Shown here: in pieces, positions 1 to 10,730 of the stretch
Position numbering within the stretch: the first letter of the stretch is position 1
How the letters are laid out: each line of letters begins with the position of its first letter
NCBI GenBank assembly: GCA_025677835.1
Contig: JAIXMR010000040.1
Coordinates: 124,001-188,000, forward strand
Direction: 5' to 3'
DNA from: Sporodiniella umbellata
Lineage: Eukaryota > Mucoromycota > Mucoromycetes > Mucorales > Rhizopodaceae
DNA: 64,000 nucleotides
Notes under the pieces: generated by a model
Database searches by the model: none
What the model saw: the letters and a program-made list of their open reading frames with translations, nothing else
Told to the model about the DNA's origin: nothing
Program-made: the position numbers and the translations under genes

Positions 1-529
1 ACTTGAACTGTTCCGGCCCTATTAATGTTCTTATATCTCTTTTTGAGTGACTTTTCCTCGTCCTATGCTCTTTGTTTTTTGTAGAGGATCTGATAACCTC
101 TGATAGGCTCGAAAAATTCTCCTATAAAAAAAAAAGCGGATGCTGTACAACGTTTCTCGAATTTCTGCCGTGCTTTTTGTTTCAAAGACTGACTGCAGTG
201 GATACTTCTAAATGCAACAGCAATAATAAAAACGAAAACAGTATTTAGCTTGTGTAGAGTCTTGAGGTCATTGCTTTGTCAGTAAGATGACAAACTATTT
301 GGAATTATAGTCTTTTTATTTGTTTTGTTTTTTTTTGGTTGAAGGACAATAAAAAACTTTTTTTACTGAATCCCCGAAAATATCTGATCATCAGATAATT
401 TGGCTTTACCGCTTTTTAACATCTTATAAAAATCTTGTTTTTTCGCTCAAGTTTTTATTTGCTCTTTGCTTTCACAACGGCTACAATAACAACAATAAGT
501 TTTAAATCCAAAAACTTATAATTTTAACA
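1..529 (+). promoter_or_regulatory. Upstream region of the siderophore transporter with iron-type GATA sites
   Basis: No gene seen. Two exact matches to ATCWGATAA, the consensus of fungal iron-responsive GATA repressors (SreA/Urbs1/Fep1 family), lie at 88-96 (ATCTGATAA) and 390-398 (ATCAGATAA). The second is part of an inverted repeat, ATCTGAT-C-ATCAGAT, at 382-396. A TATA-like TATAAAAA lies at 425-432, about 100 bp before the ATG. Since the downstream gene encodes a siderophore-type importer, iron repression through these sites is the natural inference. Confidence 0.6.
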
Positions 530-2449
530 ATGGTTGCTGTTGAGAACAACAGCGAACGATTCCAAGGCGTTGCCTATGTTGAATTATACAAAAAGGTTTG
601 GAGCAACAAAGAGAAATACATCATATTCTTTGGGTAAGTCTGGGTGGCTTATTATCACTATTCAAATACTTATGATTAAATAGTTTGTTTGTGTTTTCAT
701 GGGCCTCCAATTTTGAAGGCAACTTGACCTTTGCTTTGACTAACAAGGTTACAAGTATATTTGGCTCTAACAACTTAATCAGTATTCTGTCAACAATCAC
801 ATATATTCTTCAAACTGCACTTCTTCCTATTTATTCAAAGTTATCCGATATGTTTGGCAGAGCCCATTGCTATACTGTGGGTCTGTTCTTCTATATCGTT
901 GCTTTTATCATCTATGCTACTGCTAATAATTACAATACCTTGGTTGTAAGTAATTCGCAAAAAAAAAAAAAAAAAAAAAGTTATAAGAGGAACAAACAAA
1001 CTTATACATGTAACCAATAGGGAGGTCAAATTGTATATGCATTTGGTTTTTCTGCTACTTCTATTCTTGGGCCAATTGTTGTTGGTGGTAAGCAGCTGAG
1101 AACAAAAAGCTGAACAAACGCTAATAGTTAAAATAGATTTAACTACCGTTACCAATCGTGGTTTCTTCCAAGGTCTATATAACCTTCCCAGTTTGTTCAA
1201 TATCTTTGTGGCTCCTCGTGCAGCAGCTTTGCTTCTCAAGCAAGACCAATGGCGTTGGGGTTACGGGCTTGTTTGCATCATTTTGGGTGCTACTGCTATT
1301 CCATTGGTTGGAGGTCTTTGGTGGGTACATTTCAAGCTTAAGAGATCTGGACTCTTGGACGAATACAGATCCCAGCAAACAGACAAGAGCCCTCTCCACG
1401 ATTCTGAAAAAAACATTTTCCAGGTTATCTACTGGATTTTAGTTCAAATTGACATTGTTGGCAGCCTATTGCTTCTTGCCGGTCTTTGTCTTATTCTTCT
1501 TCCTTTAGTCTTAGCTTTGACCTTGTGGGGCGGCTGGTCAAGCGGAATCACAATTGGCACATTGGTGAGTGGCGTTGTCGCTTGGGGGCTTTTTGCTATT
1601 TGGGAATGGAAATTCTCTCCCAAGCCTATTATTCCTTTAGGTCGCTGGAAGTCATACACACCTATTTTGGGTGTTCTTGCCTTATCAACAGTCACATTGA
1701 TCTCTTCTACTAATTGGATGTACTACACAACCTACTTGATGGTTTCTCGCAAATATGACATCGATAAGGCTACATACCTTGAGCGTGGTTACAATGTAGC
1801 GTACATTCTTTGTGAAGTAGTTGTAGGTTACTTGATGAAACGTACTCGTAAATGGAGACCTTTTGTTTGGGCTGGTGTAAGCTTGATGATCCTTGGTGTG
1901 GGTCTTATGATTCCTGCTCGTTTGCCTAGTTCATCTGATGCCTTTGTCGTTGTTTCCCAAACAATTGTTGGTATTGGTTCAGGTTGTCTTTATATCCCTA
2001 TCTTAGTCGCGATCCAGAGTTCAGTACCTCATAGTGATATGGCCATTGTGACGGCTATGATGCAAATTGGTGGTTCAATTGCTGCCAGTATTGGCTCTAC
2101 TATGTCCGGTGCTATCTGGAACTCTATGCTTCCTGGTCAGCTTGCAAAATATGTTCCTGGTGAATATGATTACGCTAAGATTGTTGGAAGTACAGACTAT
2201 GCCATTGCACTCCCTGAAGCTCAGTATCGTGGTGTAGTTGAAGCCTATGGTCATATCCAAATGGTTCTCTCCATTATTGCTATCTGTATTGCAGTGCTTA
2301 CCTTTGCTTTCACCGTTCCAATGAAATCTTTTGGTCTTGAAGACCACTCACTTGAAGGAGACGCTCACACTGAAGTAGGAGCTACAAATGAAGTGAACGA
2401 ACATGGTAACCCCTTAAAAGAAAAGCATCTAGAAGATGATCTTAAATAA
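530..2449 (+). CDS. MFS siderophore-iron transporter (Sit1/Arn/MirB-like)
   Basis: Four exons (530-633, 684-945, 1021-1087, 1137-2449) encode 581 residues with the hydrophobic pattern of a 12-14 helix major facilitator. The N-terminal half has the MFS loop-2 type motif SKLSDMFGRAH. A DLTTVTNRGFFQGL stretch followed by an NIFVAPR segment is typical of fungal siderophore transporters of the DHA/SIT family. The protein should sit in the plasma membrane and import ferric-siderophore complexes by proton symport. The start at 530 is the first ATG after a TATA-like box and gives a charged cytosolic N terminus (MVAVENNSERF). The C-terminal tail is hydrophilic and acidic. Upstream ATCWGATAA sites suggest iron repression. 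Substrate specificity cannot be read from the sequence; another SIT/GEX-type MFS role is the main alternative. Confidence 0.85.
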
Positions 2450-3571
2450 TCAAAGATCCTTTATTAGTCTCTCATAGGCTTAAAGGGTATCAATCTACAA
2501 GCTCGTCCAAGCTTTAGTTGGTTTTGCTTTTTTTCTTTTTCGCATCTCTATTATTACATCATATATCATTAATTATAAAAATAAAATAGATCACTAATAA
2601 CAATACAATCTGAGTCCCATCCCTCCTTTTTTATGCTTTGTAATTAAATATATGTATGTTATCTTCTGATGACTTGCATCCTGCGCTTTACTTTAAAACT
2701 GACTTAAACGTTTGTTGTACAGTGTTTCTAAAGTTAATGTCGTATTTTATACTTCAAACCATCCAAAAGTATACTACATCGGCAACATTGTACCTTAAAG
2801 ATGTTCTGTTTTGGTTTCTAGAGCTGCATAGAAAGTCGTCAGTAGCAAACTTTAGTGAAACAGTTTTTGCTTACTGATTTTAAACGACAAGTAATGAGCT
2901 TTTATGTGTTTAATAAGAATGTAGAGTCAAATTGACTGTAAACTGCTGCCAAGTAGCTGAATATTTAAGGTAGATAGCATTGCTTGTGTGAGATCGTTTT
3001 GAGCGTGTAAAAGACCAAGTAAAAAGGCCAAAAAAAAAAAAAGTACATAGAGAAAATGCTCAGCATTCGTTATCTATTGAGTATTCAAAAAATCTCAGTC
3101 AAAGCTGTATCATATGGAAAGCTATTAAAACGCCTATTTACTCAAACCCCTGAAGCGTACCTCACTTTAAGTTAAAACATAAGAGCCGGCAGTGAGAAGA
3201 AAAGATAGACTTTGTTGCACAAAAATAAAATGGGTTTATGAAAATGTATTCAAACAAAGCAATACAAAACTGAGCTTAACATTGTATAAATGAATAAAGG
3301 CTTTCTTATTTTTTTTTTTTTAAAAAATCATAACAATAGGTGATAAAACATAAAGTCTAGTAGAAGAACAAGTTTCACTACTTTTCAAATAGATTCAAGA
3401 TTTATTTGTTTTTTGTTTTTATTTTGCTTTTTTTTTTAAAAAAAAAAAAAAAAAGCTTTGTGAGCGCTGTATTTGTACCAAAAAAAGAAAAGAAAAACAG
3501 TGAAATTGACAGAAAGGGTTTAAATTAGAAAAAAAAAAACAGAAAAAGAAAATTATAGCGGCTTTTTTTCT
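2450..3571. other. Intergenic spacer, no gene seen
   Basis: AT-rich spacer between two genes whose 3' ends face each other (MFS transporter and 14-3-3). Only short unsupported reading frames occur. It holds poly(A) and poly(T) runs, including a T10A17 tract at 3428-3454. Confidence 0.6.
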
Positions 3572-4815
3572 CTATTTGGGTCCTTCAGTAGCATCAGCCT
3601 TGTTTTCATCAGCCTTGTCAGATTCTAAAGTTATAGAGGGTTAGTGTATTTGCCCTTTCTTTCACCGCTTTTTTGTTCTTTTATATCGCGTGTATGTTCG
3701 TATAGTTACCTTCTTGCAAATCAGAAGTCCACAAGGTAAGGTTGTCTCTCAGCAATTGCATAATAAGAGTAGAGTCCTTATAAGATTCTTCAGAAAGAGT
3801 GTCCAATTCAGCAATAGCATCATCAAAAGCTTGTTTGGCAAGGTGACAAGCACGGTCAGGGGAGTTGAGAATTTCATAGTAAAAGACGGAGAAGTTCAAA
3901 GCAAGACCCAAACGAATAGGGTGAGTGGGAGCCAACTCGGTTTGTGCAATGTCTGTGGCTGTCTTATAAGCCTCGTGGGCTAAAGTAGCAGAGTCTTTAC
4001 GGGAATCGCTTGTAAGAAACTCAGCGAGATAACGGTGGTAGTCACCCATCCTGTTTGATATGTTAGTTATCTGTCTTGCTCCAAACTGATGTACACACAC
4101 ACACACACATATATATATGTATATATATGTATATGCGCCCTATCCTTCCCATTCCCTGATATATATGTTATTTTTTGTTGTTTTCAAAACTTACATCTTG
4201 TAGTAGAACACTTTGGATTCACCACCTTGGGCGCTGGGAATCAAGTTGTCAGCTAAAACAGCCAAAATATCTTTACAGACATCTTGAAGTTCAGTCTCGA
4301 TCTTTTGGCGATAGGACTTGATCTTTTCAACTTGAGTGGCGTTTCCTTTGCTTTCTTCCTTTTGTTCAATGGAAGAAACGATTCTCCAAGAGGCACGACG
4401 AGCACCAATAACGTTCTTGTAGGCAACAGACAAAAGGTTACGTTCTTCAACAGTCAATTCAACACCCATCTGAATACGAAATAATAATAAGAATCGGGCC
4501 ATCAAAAATCACGTTGCTCTCCCTCTTTAATATATTTTATTTTTATTTTTTTCTTACCTTTGCAACATCCTTAGTAAAGTTGACCATTTCTTCATATAGT
4601 TAAAAAAGAATATTTAGAAAAAAAAGAAGTAACGATAAAAAAGTTTGTGCTTTTAAATATTTAAGATATTTACCGTCGTAACGCTCAGCTTGTTCAGCAA
4701 GCTTGGCCATGTAGACATTGTTTTCACGCTCCTAAAAAAAGTCGAGATGAGTTGAGATTGTCAACTTTGCAAAATCCACAGATGATTTAAATTTTATATA
4801 CTTTACAGTAGACAT
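3572..4815 (-). CDS. 14-3-3 protein (BMH1/2-like)
   Basis: Six exons on the minus strand (4807-4815, 4674-4731, 4558-4589, 4195-4469, 3710-4050, 3572-3624) give 255 residues, the usual 14-3-3 length. The N terminus [20 protein letters not shown], the segments [25 protein letters not shown] and DNLTLWTSD, and an acidic C-terminal tail are family signatures. 14-3-3 dimers bind phosphoserine/threonine motifs and regulate signalling, nutrient and cell-cycle proteins in the cytosol. The phosphopeptide-binding K/R/R/Y set appears intact ([17 protein letters not shown]). One intron contains a CA/TA microsatellite at about 4092-4133. The first exon is only 9 nt, a common arrangement in this window. 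No second copy is seen here. Confidence 0.96.
4092..4133. repeat. CA/TA dinucleotide microsatellite in a 14-3-3 intron
   Basis: Runs of CA followed by TA/TG dinucleotides lie inside the intron between 14-3-3 exons 4 and 5. Confidence 0.8.
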
Positions 4816-7800
4816 TATTATCGGTTTTACGTAAAGCAGTTATAAGAAAAAAAGGGAGAAAGTTGGGTAAAAGGTGTTCAGAAAGAGTTGTCAAAAAGAA
4901 AAAAAGAAAAAAGATTTAAAAAAAAAAAAGCTGACTGTGATTATAAACTTCTGCGGAGATATTAGAATCGTTTTTTTTTTTTTACGTCACGATGTCAACA
5001 GTTTACGCGTGCGCGCACCTTCCTCTTTTTGTACGTCTACTACCAAAGTACTCTTATTCATCTAAAACAGAAGTAAAGAAGACAATAAAGGAAACAAGAG
5101 GAGATAGTTTGATACGAACTAAAAAAACGCTTTGTTTTTGTATTTTATTATGGGTGTTTCACAAAGGTGGCTCCCAAATACTTAGCTTTCCAATTCATTT
5201 CCTTTTTGTTGTCTTTGCCTAATGACCCTTCTAAAAAATACATGAAACAGATAGTGACCCATCATGTTAAGTGTACTTTGCGGTATTCTCATGGTCTTTT
5301 TGTCTTCTAGTAATTAGTAACCCTGTCGCATTATTATTGTTTTTCTTTGACACAGCTAGGCTGATGGGTATTGGCGGTCACAGAAAATAAAATTGATGAT
5401 TGCAGAATAAAGTACTAAAGACGAATAGGATAAACGAAGTGGGATTTGGCTCGCTTTGTTCAATAATGCGATACTCAGCTGAGCCTTATAGTGTTCTCAT
5501 AGACTTCTTCTAATGGTAAGGCAGTTTTAAGCTTTTCTTTAACCTTACTGCTATTATTCAAGAATATATTCGATAAATTGAGTTCGATTTCTAATATTGA
5601 GAGCATGGTCGTCAGTGCAGTTCAAGCGAAGAGACCTGGGAGTAAAAAATGAACAAAAGGAGTTACATTGTTCATAGTATGCATTCAAAAAAAAAAAAAA
5701 AAAAAAAAAAAAATGCTTAGGTATGGATGTTAGCAAAAGGATGATTGTTGAAATAGTAAATGAGTAGGGCCTTTTCATGGGTAATGCTCTTATCCATAGC
5801 TCGGCTAATAAAAGACTGGACACCCGCTACCAAGAATAGCAGTATGCATATCGTCATATATGCTATTCTGAACTGGCTTCAACTCTATTTACTTGTTGAA
5901 AGTAAAGCCAAACAAAACATGTTTTCGGAAAAAGAGTCATTGATGACTAAAACAGGTGAGGTATGTGCTGGCTTTTGTTTTACCAACTACTATATATAGG
6001 CGGAAACAGATCTCCAAAGAAAGTTGTGTTCACTGATGTGCCTTTTCAAAATCTGCCTTAACACGTAAGCTACAAAACAAAGTTGTAATCAATTCTTTAT
6101 ATATATATATGTTAGCATCTTTATCGTGATTTGTCTTGTGTATGTACTGGGCTATCTAAAACCTTGTTTCTGTGCTTAAAACTCTGACAAGTCAACTGAT
6201 AAAAAATGCTATCTAAACGCTCGATCATCACTTTTTTAGACAATTATGTACACTGACTCAAAGTGCTTTACATACACAAAAGAGCCTCACTTCATTACAA
6301 GACTTGCAGAATTTCACAAAAGACCAAAAATGTCGCGAGGTTTTAGCGCAGCGCTCAAGAAGTAACCACTTTACTAACTCCAGGTGTCTTTAATGTTATT
6401 CAGATAGCCAGATGAAAAAAAAAAAAAAAATAGGTTACTGTTGTGAAAGTTTTCTTTTCTGGAACCAATTAATTGACTTTATTGAGACCAGTAACTCGTC
6501 TGACAAAAATATGTAGGTGTCGGTGTTTAAATTGTAGCAGTTTGCTTTTGTTGACAGAGAAGGGCGCTTCGCGTTTTAAAAGTAATAGTAATTTTCTAGA
6601 ACAAAAAAAGCAAACGGTTGTGGTTTTGTAACTCTATTTTACTTTCTTTCTTGTGTAAAAACGTATGTGTTTTCTATTATTTTTTTTATTTATTCTTTAA
6701 AAAGTACAGTGATGCATACAAATTATACAATGGGCTGAAGTAAAAAGAAAACTGTACTTCATTTTTGACGCTAGTTAAATAAATATCGATAAAAAAAAAA
6801 TGCTTATTCATAACATACTCAATACCGTAAGCAAACATAAAAACAAATATCGTCAGAAGCGAAAACTAATAGTAAATGTAATGTTTCTTCATTTAGTTCT
6901 TCCGTTCCAAGCACTTTTTAGTTACCCAATCATACCGTTATTTGTGCAACAAAGCCATGCTGAGGTGACCGCGTGTCTTATCCACTAGGCTTTTCAAAAA
7001 AAAAAAAAGAACACATGGCTTATACTAGATAGGATAAACTTGTAATACAATATCTGTCTAATTTTCCAAGTGTTTCAAAAAAAGAAAAAAAAAAAGTGAG
7101 ATAGAATGCTTTTTCCTGTGGATTATATAAGTTTTAGCACAGATTCTTAGTTACTAAAGGCTTTCTATCCATTTACCACTCGTCCTTTTTGAATTTTACG
7201 GTTGATTTATGTCACTTCGTAACCCTATTCAGTTTAAAACAAAAAGTCTGGTACTCTTAAACCATATCTGCTAACATTCGGGTCAGTTGGGAAGCCTGCA
7301 TAATGAAAGTGTACCGCTTTTTAAAAATAGTCCTCCTTGGTGCTGAAAAAAGTTTGATGCATGTTTTTTTTTGTTTTCACTCAAAAGTACAGCTTATCAT
7401 GACTCCTTTTATAAAACTGTTCTTTTGTTAGACTGAAGGTTTGGTATAACGAACATACACCATTCTTTTTGTTTTGTACGCCTTGAAGATATATAACTAG
7501 CTCTACATAAAAGGTATTTGTATTTTATATACGCGTATCAAGAGACACCGTGACATCTGTACACAGAGAACATTGCCCATTTTATGTTAAAAAAAAAAAG
7601 AAGCTGGAGAGAAAAAAGATAAACAGCTACAAGCCAAAACATAGATGTGTTTATTCTCTTGCCTGTCTGTTTTTATAACTAAATTCTTGGTTTTTAGCAT
7701 ACTATCTTGACTTTATACTACTCTTGTTTTTAATTTCCCACTATGCTGATCAACTGTCCACCCTATACAACTGCTATTGAGATGTAAACTACACATTGTG

Positions 7801-8012
7801 AGGTTTTTGTATCAGTAACACCATTAAAATGAAACGCTATGAGCATTTACTAGTTCTTCTCAAGAAATAGCTTAATTGTATATCTTATGTTTTTTTTTTT
7901 CCATTGTAGTTATGTAAACTTAGATATACTCAAGTTTGAAACTGAGTGCACTATTAAAGAAAAACTAAGTCGAACAACTTGTAACACTTTTTTATTAACC
8001 ACAGTGTTTTCC
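4816..8012. other. 3.2-kb gene-poor spacer
   Basis: I see no convincing gene. The open frames here (none above 90 codons) have no recognisable domain, skewed composition and poly(A) or poly(T) inside. The segment next to 4816 must hold the 14-3-3 promoter. A short tRNA-A-box-like stretch near 6965-6985 has no matching B box. Confidence 0.5.
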
Positions 8013-8881
8013 TTAACGGTAAGACTTTTGGTAACGAGCACGAGCACCGGGACCAGCGAATTTCTTAGGTTCACAGCGACGAGGATCGGCAACAAGGAGA
8101 GTACGGTCGTATTGAACGAGGATTTCCTTGATTTCCTTCTTGGCGGCTTCATCGACATACTTTTGGTAGAAAGAGACAATAGCCTTGGCAAGAGCTTGAC
8201 GGATGGCATAAACTTGAGAGACATGTCCACCACCGTGAGTACGGATTCTGATGTCAACATTGGCGAAACGTTCTTCACCCAAAAGAAGGATAACTTCATA
8301 GACCTTGAACTTCAAGATCTCAGGTTCGAGGAGCTCGATGGGAGAACCGTTAATACGGATAAGACCACGTCCACGCTTGCAGTGAGCGACAGCAGTGGCG
8401 GTTTTCTGTTTTTTTTTTTAAAAAAAAAAGAATATCGTTAGTATCTATTTCACTAGTGGAAGCTTGTTTGTTTTTGAATATCGAGAAAAAAGTAACATAG
8501 CAATGGCAGATGCACTACAATTGCAGATACCAAATTAGAAATCAACATTGTGCCGTCATACAGCTGTCAAAAAGGAATCCGATAATCATTGCACTATAAA
8601 GTCTTGATCCCCATTTTGTATACAGAATAGTGCAGCTGAAAATGATAAAGCGCGGTCTCGAATCTGAAAGGGTTCGTATGAGCAAATGCATCTGTGCCTG
8701 TATACTAGTGTATGTGTGCGTGTGTGTATGTGCCTTTCTATCTCTTCTGTACTCAAACGTTATCTAGCTATGGACCTTTTTGCTCTTTCTTCTTTTCTCT
8801 TCGACATTCAAAACAAACATTTCTTCCATTCACTGCAATTCAAAGTTTTACCTTGCGACCAAAAGTTTGAACAGCTTCCAT
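8013..8881 (-). CDS. RPS16: 40S ribosomal protein S16 (uS9)
   Basis: Two exons (8852-8881 and 8013-8405) encode 140 residues. The sequence begins [20 protein letters not shown] and has the uS9 core [34 protein letters not shown]. It ends in the invariant SYR, the C-terminal tail that reaches the P-site tRNA anticodon loop. It is part of the small subunit head. The single intron (8406-8851) is 446 nt, far longer than nearly all other introns in the window. It sits after the tenth codon, as in many fungal ribosomal protein genes. Next to its 3' splice site is a T11A10 tract. The stop is at 8013-8015. Confidence 0.96.
8406..8851 (-). other. Unusually long RPS16 intron, possible ncRNA host
   Basis: This 446-nt intron contains an inverted repeat, TGCACTAT and ATAGTGCA, spanning about 8590-8635 with an internal loop. 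It also has a TG-rich stretch and a T11A10 tract (8409-8429). Ribosomal protein introns often host snoRNAs, but I could not identify a convincing C/D or H/ACA box set, so this remains a suggestion. Confidence 0.25.
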
Positions 8882-9832
8882 GATGGCTATAATAAATTTC
8901 AAATGTAACGTTTAGAATCTGTTCCTAAACACTTCAATATGCTCCATCCATCCATTGTGGTATCCACTTTAGTGGATGAGCTTTACTTTACCTAAGTTGA
9001 AAAGGAAGGATTGATGGATTGGCTTGTTTGGTCCTTTTGTTGATTTTCACTTTCAGCACACATAACGGATTCTCCACCCTTCAGTCTCATCGATCTTCCG
9101 GTCGGAATATGAAATATTATGCTGGTTATATATCATTACAAACGTCTTACAGACTACAGTCCAGTATCCATGTTAGATTTGAAGATTGGTAATAATTGAA
9201 ATATTGCCTGACTCAAATTAAGACCCTATGTTTTCTCAATAGTTTATCGGCGTTATATTTTGTGCTTGTGACATACAAAGAGCCTTTAAGTTTGCTGCTA
9301 CTAAACTCGTAGCAATCAACATCACACACTATTGGCTACGCTGCAAACGTATCATATTTGGGTAACTAAGGTTTGCTTCTAGTTAAAGTTGGCCATTTTG
9401 AGCATTTTTCCAAAAAGAAAGAAAAAGCAAACACAGTCCTCCATGTGTTTTTTAGCACCATTGAGAGTTTATAGAACTATAACAAAACAACTGAACACGT
9501 TTGGACTTGTATGGCGCACAATACCATGGTGTTGTATATATTTGCTCTGGCCAAATAAACTAAAAACTGATTTTTTTTTTAAAAAAAAAAAGAACTACCG
9601 AGAAGAGATCTATAAATTGCTTTACCTTTTACTTTTGTCTTTGTACTTGAGGAATCCTTGTTCAAAATATCCTGTTCAACTAAAGTCGTCATTTAAGATG
9701 AGCAATAACCGTTTGAAAAACTTGAGAACTGACAGTGATTTTTTAAATACCGCTGCTATATGATAATATTGCAGGTGGCTTTTCTCACCTGTTTAACATT
9801 TTCTTTCTTTTTTCGGCCCCCCTGTGAAGAAC
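8882..9832. other. Divergent intergenic region RPS16 / mitochondrial S10
   Basis: The region between two divergent genes for ribosomal proteins (cytosolic and mitochondrial) should contain both promoters. No open frame here resembles a protein. A T10A11 tract lies at 9571-9591. Confidence 0.5.
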
Positions 9833-10534
9833 ATGTCTGCTGTAATTTCAACAACTTTTCTTGTTTTAACATATAGATGGCTAAATACGCTCTTAACTCT
9901 CTAACACAAATATATATAGATTCGTCAGTTAAAACCTTTTCGGCTATTTAGCTCTGCACGTTTTTACACGTAAGAGAAAAGAATTAGAGAGATCTAGTAA
10001 ATTCAATCGATTATTATAGTACAAAAATAGCAGAAACAAGCGAGAGCAAGGTTTTGGAGCTACCCAAGGTTGCTGAAACGCCCAAAACAAGCGAAGTTTT
10101 TGAAGGTATAAAAGAGCAAGCATATATGCTCCAAAGAAGACTTTCATTTATTTCATCGCTTAGTACCCAAACGAGTTTCAACTACACACGACATTCCAGT
10201 ATGCAACCTCCAGTTCAGAGGCTATCTTCCTCAACAACTTGATTTTTACGCCGATTTCGCACGCCGTGCAGCCTATCATTTGGGTATGCCATGCTCTGGC
10301 ACCGTACCTTTGCCCACTCAGACTTCACGTTGGACAGTAATTAAGTCTCCCTTTGTCCACAAAAAATCACAGGAAAATTTCGAAAGAAAAACACATAAAC
10401 GGTTACTTCAAATCAAAGACGCCCATCCTGAAGTCGTAGATCGATGGCTCAAATATTTGACAATTAATGCCCCATCAGGTGTCGGTTTACGTGCAACAAG
10501 ATTCGAATTTGCGTCACTGGGAAAGAAGGCTTAG
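9833..10534 (+). CDS. RSM10: Mitochondrial ribosomal protein S10 (uS10m, Rsm10-like)
   Basis: Four exons (9833-9841, 9920-9969, 10020-10105, 10164-10534) give 171 residues. The uS10m core is unmistakable: THDIPVCNLQFRGY, LDFYADFARRAAYHLGMP, WTVIKSPFVHKKSQENFERK and a GVGLRATRFEF end. The N terminus reads MSAIRQLKPFRLFSSARFYT, an Arg/Ser-rich mitochondrial presequence with no acidic residues. That presequence only appears if the 9-nt first exon (ATG plus two codons) is joined to the exon at 9920, which supports this start. The protein is a small-subunit mitoribosome component. It lies divergent from RPS16 and just upstream of the Vid30-like gene. An alternative start at 10126 would shift frame and is rejected. 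Confidence 0.9.
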
Positions 10535-10730
10535 CTACATTCACAATAAATAGAAAGAGAAATACATAAAACCAAAAGTACAAAGTGTAGACAGTAAAAG
10601 ATGATCTTACAAAAATGTTGAGCTGTGTATGTGTGAGAACACGTGGTGTGAACTGAATATCATACGAGCATTTTTTTATTTTTCGCTTTTCTTTTTCATT
10701 ATATTTCTCGTGACATCCTTTATATCCAAA

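Noticed and set aside
3215..6955. 14-bp inverted match (CTTTGTTGCACAAA) at 3215 and 6942, possible transposon ends
   Set aside because: In 64 kb of AT-rich DNA many 14-bp matches are expected by chance, and the interval holds an intact 14-3-3 gene without flanking duplications.
6940..6990. tRNA-like A box (TAGTGGATAAG on the minus strand)
   Set aside because: No B box (GGTTCGANTCC-like) at the required distance and no cloverleaf could be drawn.
7887..8441. 184-codon plus-strand frame
   Set aside because: It is the antisense shadow of the RPS16 second exon.
10126..10242. Alternative start of the mitochondrial S10 gene with a presequence-like MLQRRLSFISS
   Set aside because: This frame ends in a stop and cannot join the S10 core without a frameshift, while the four-exon model is continuous.
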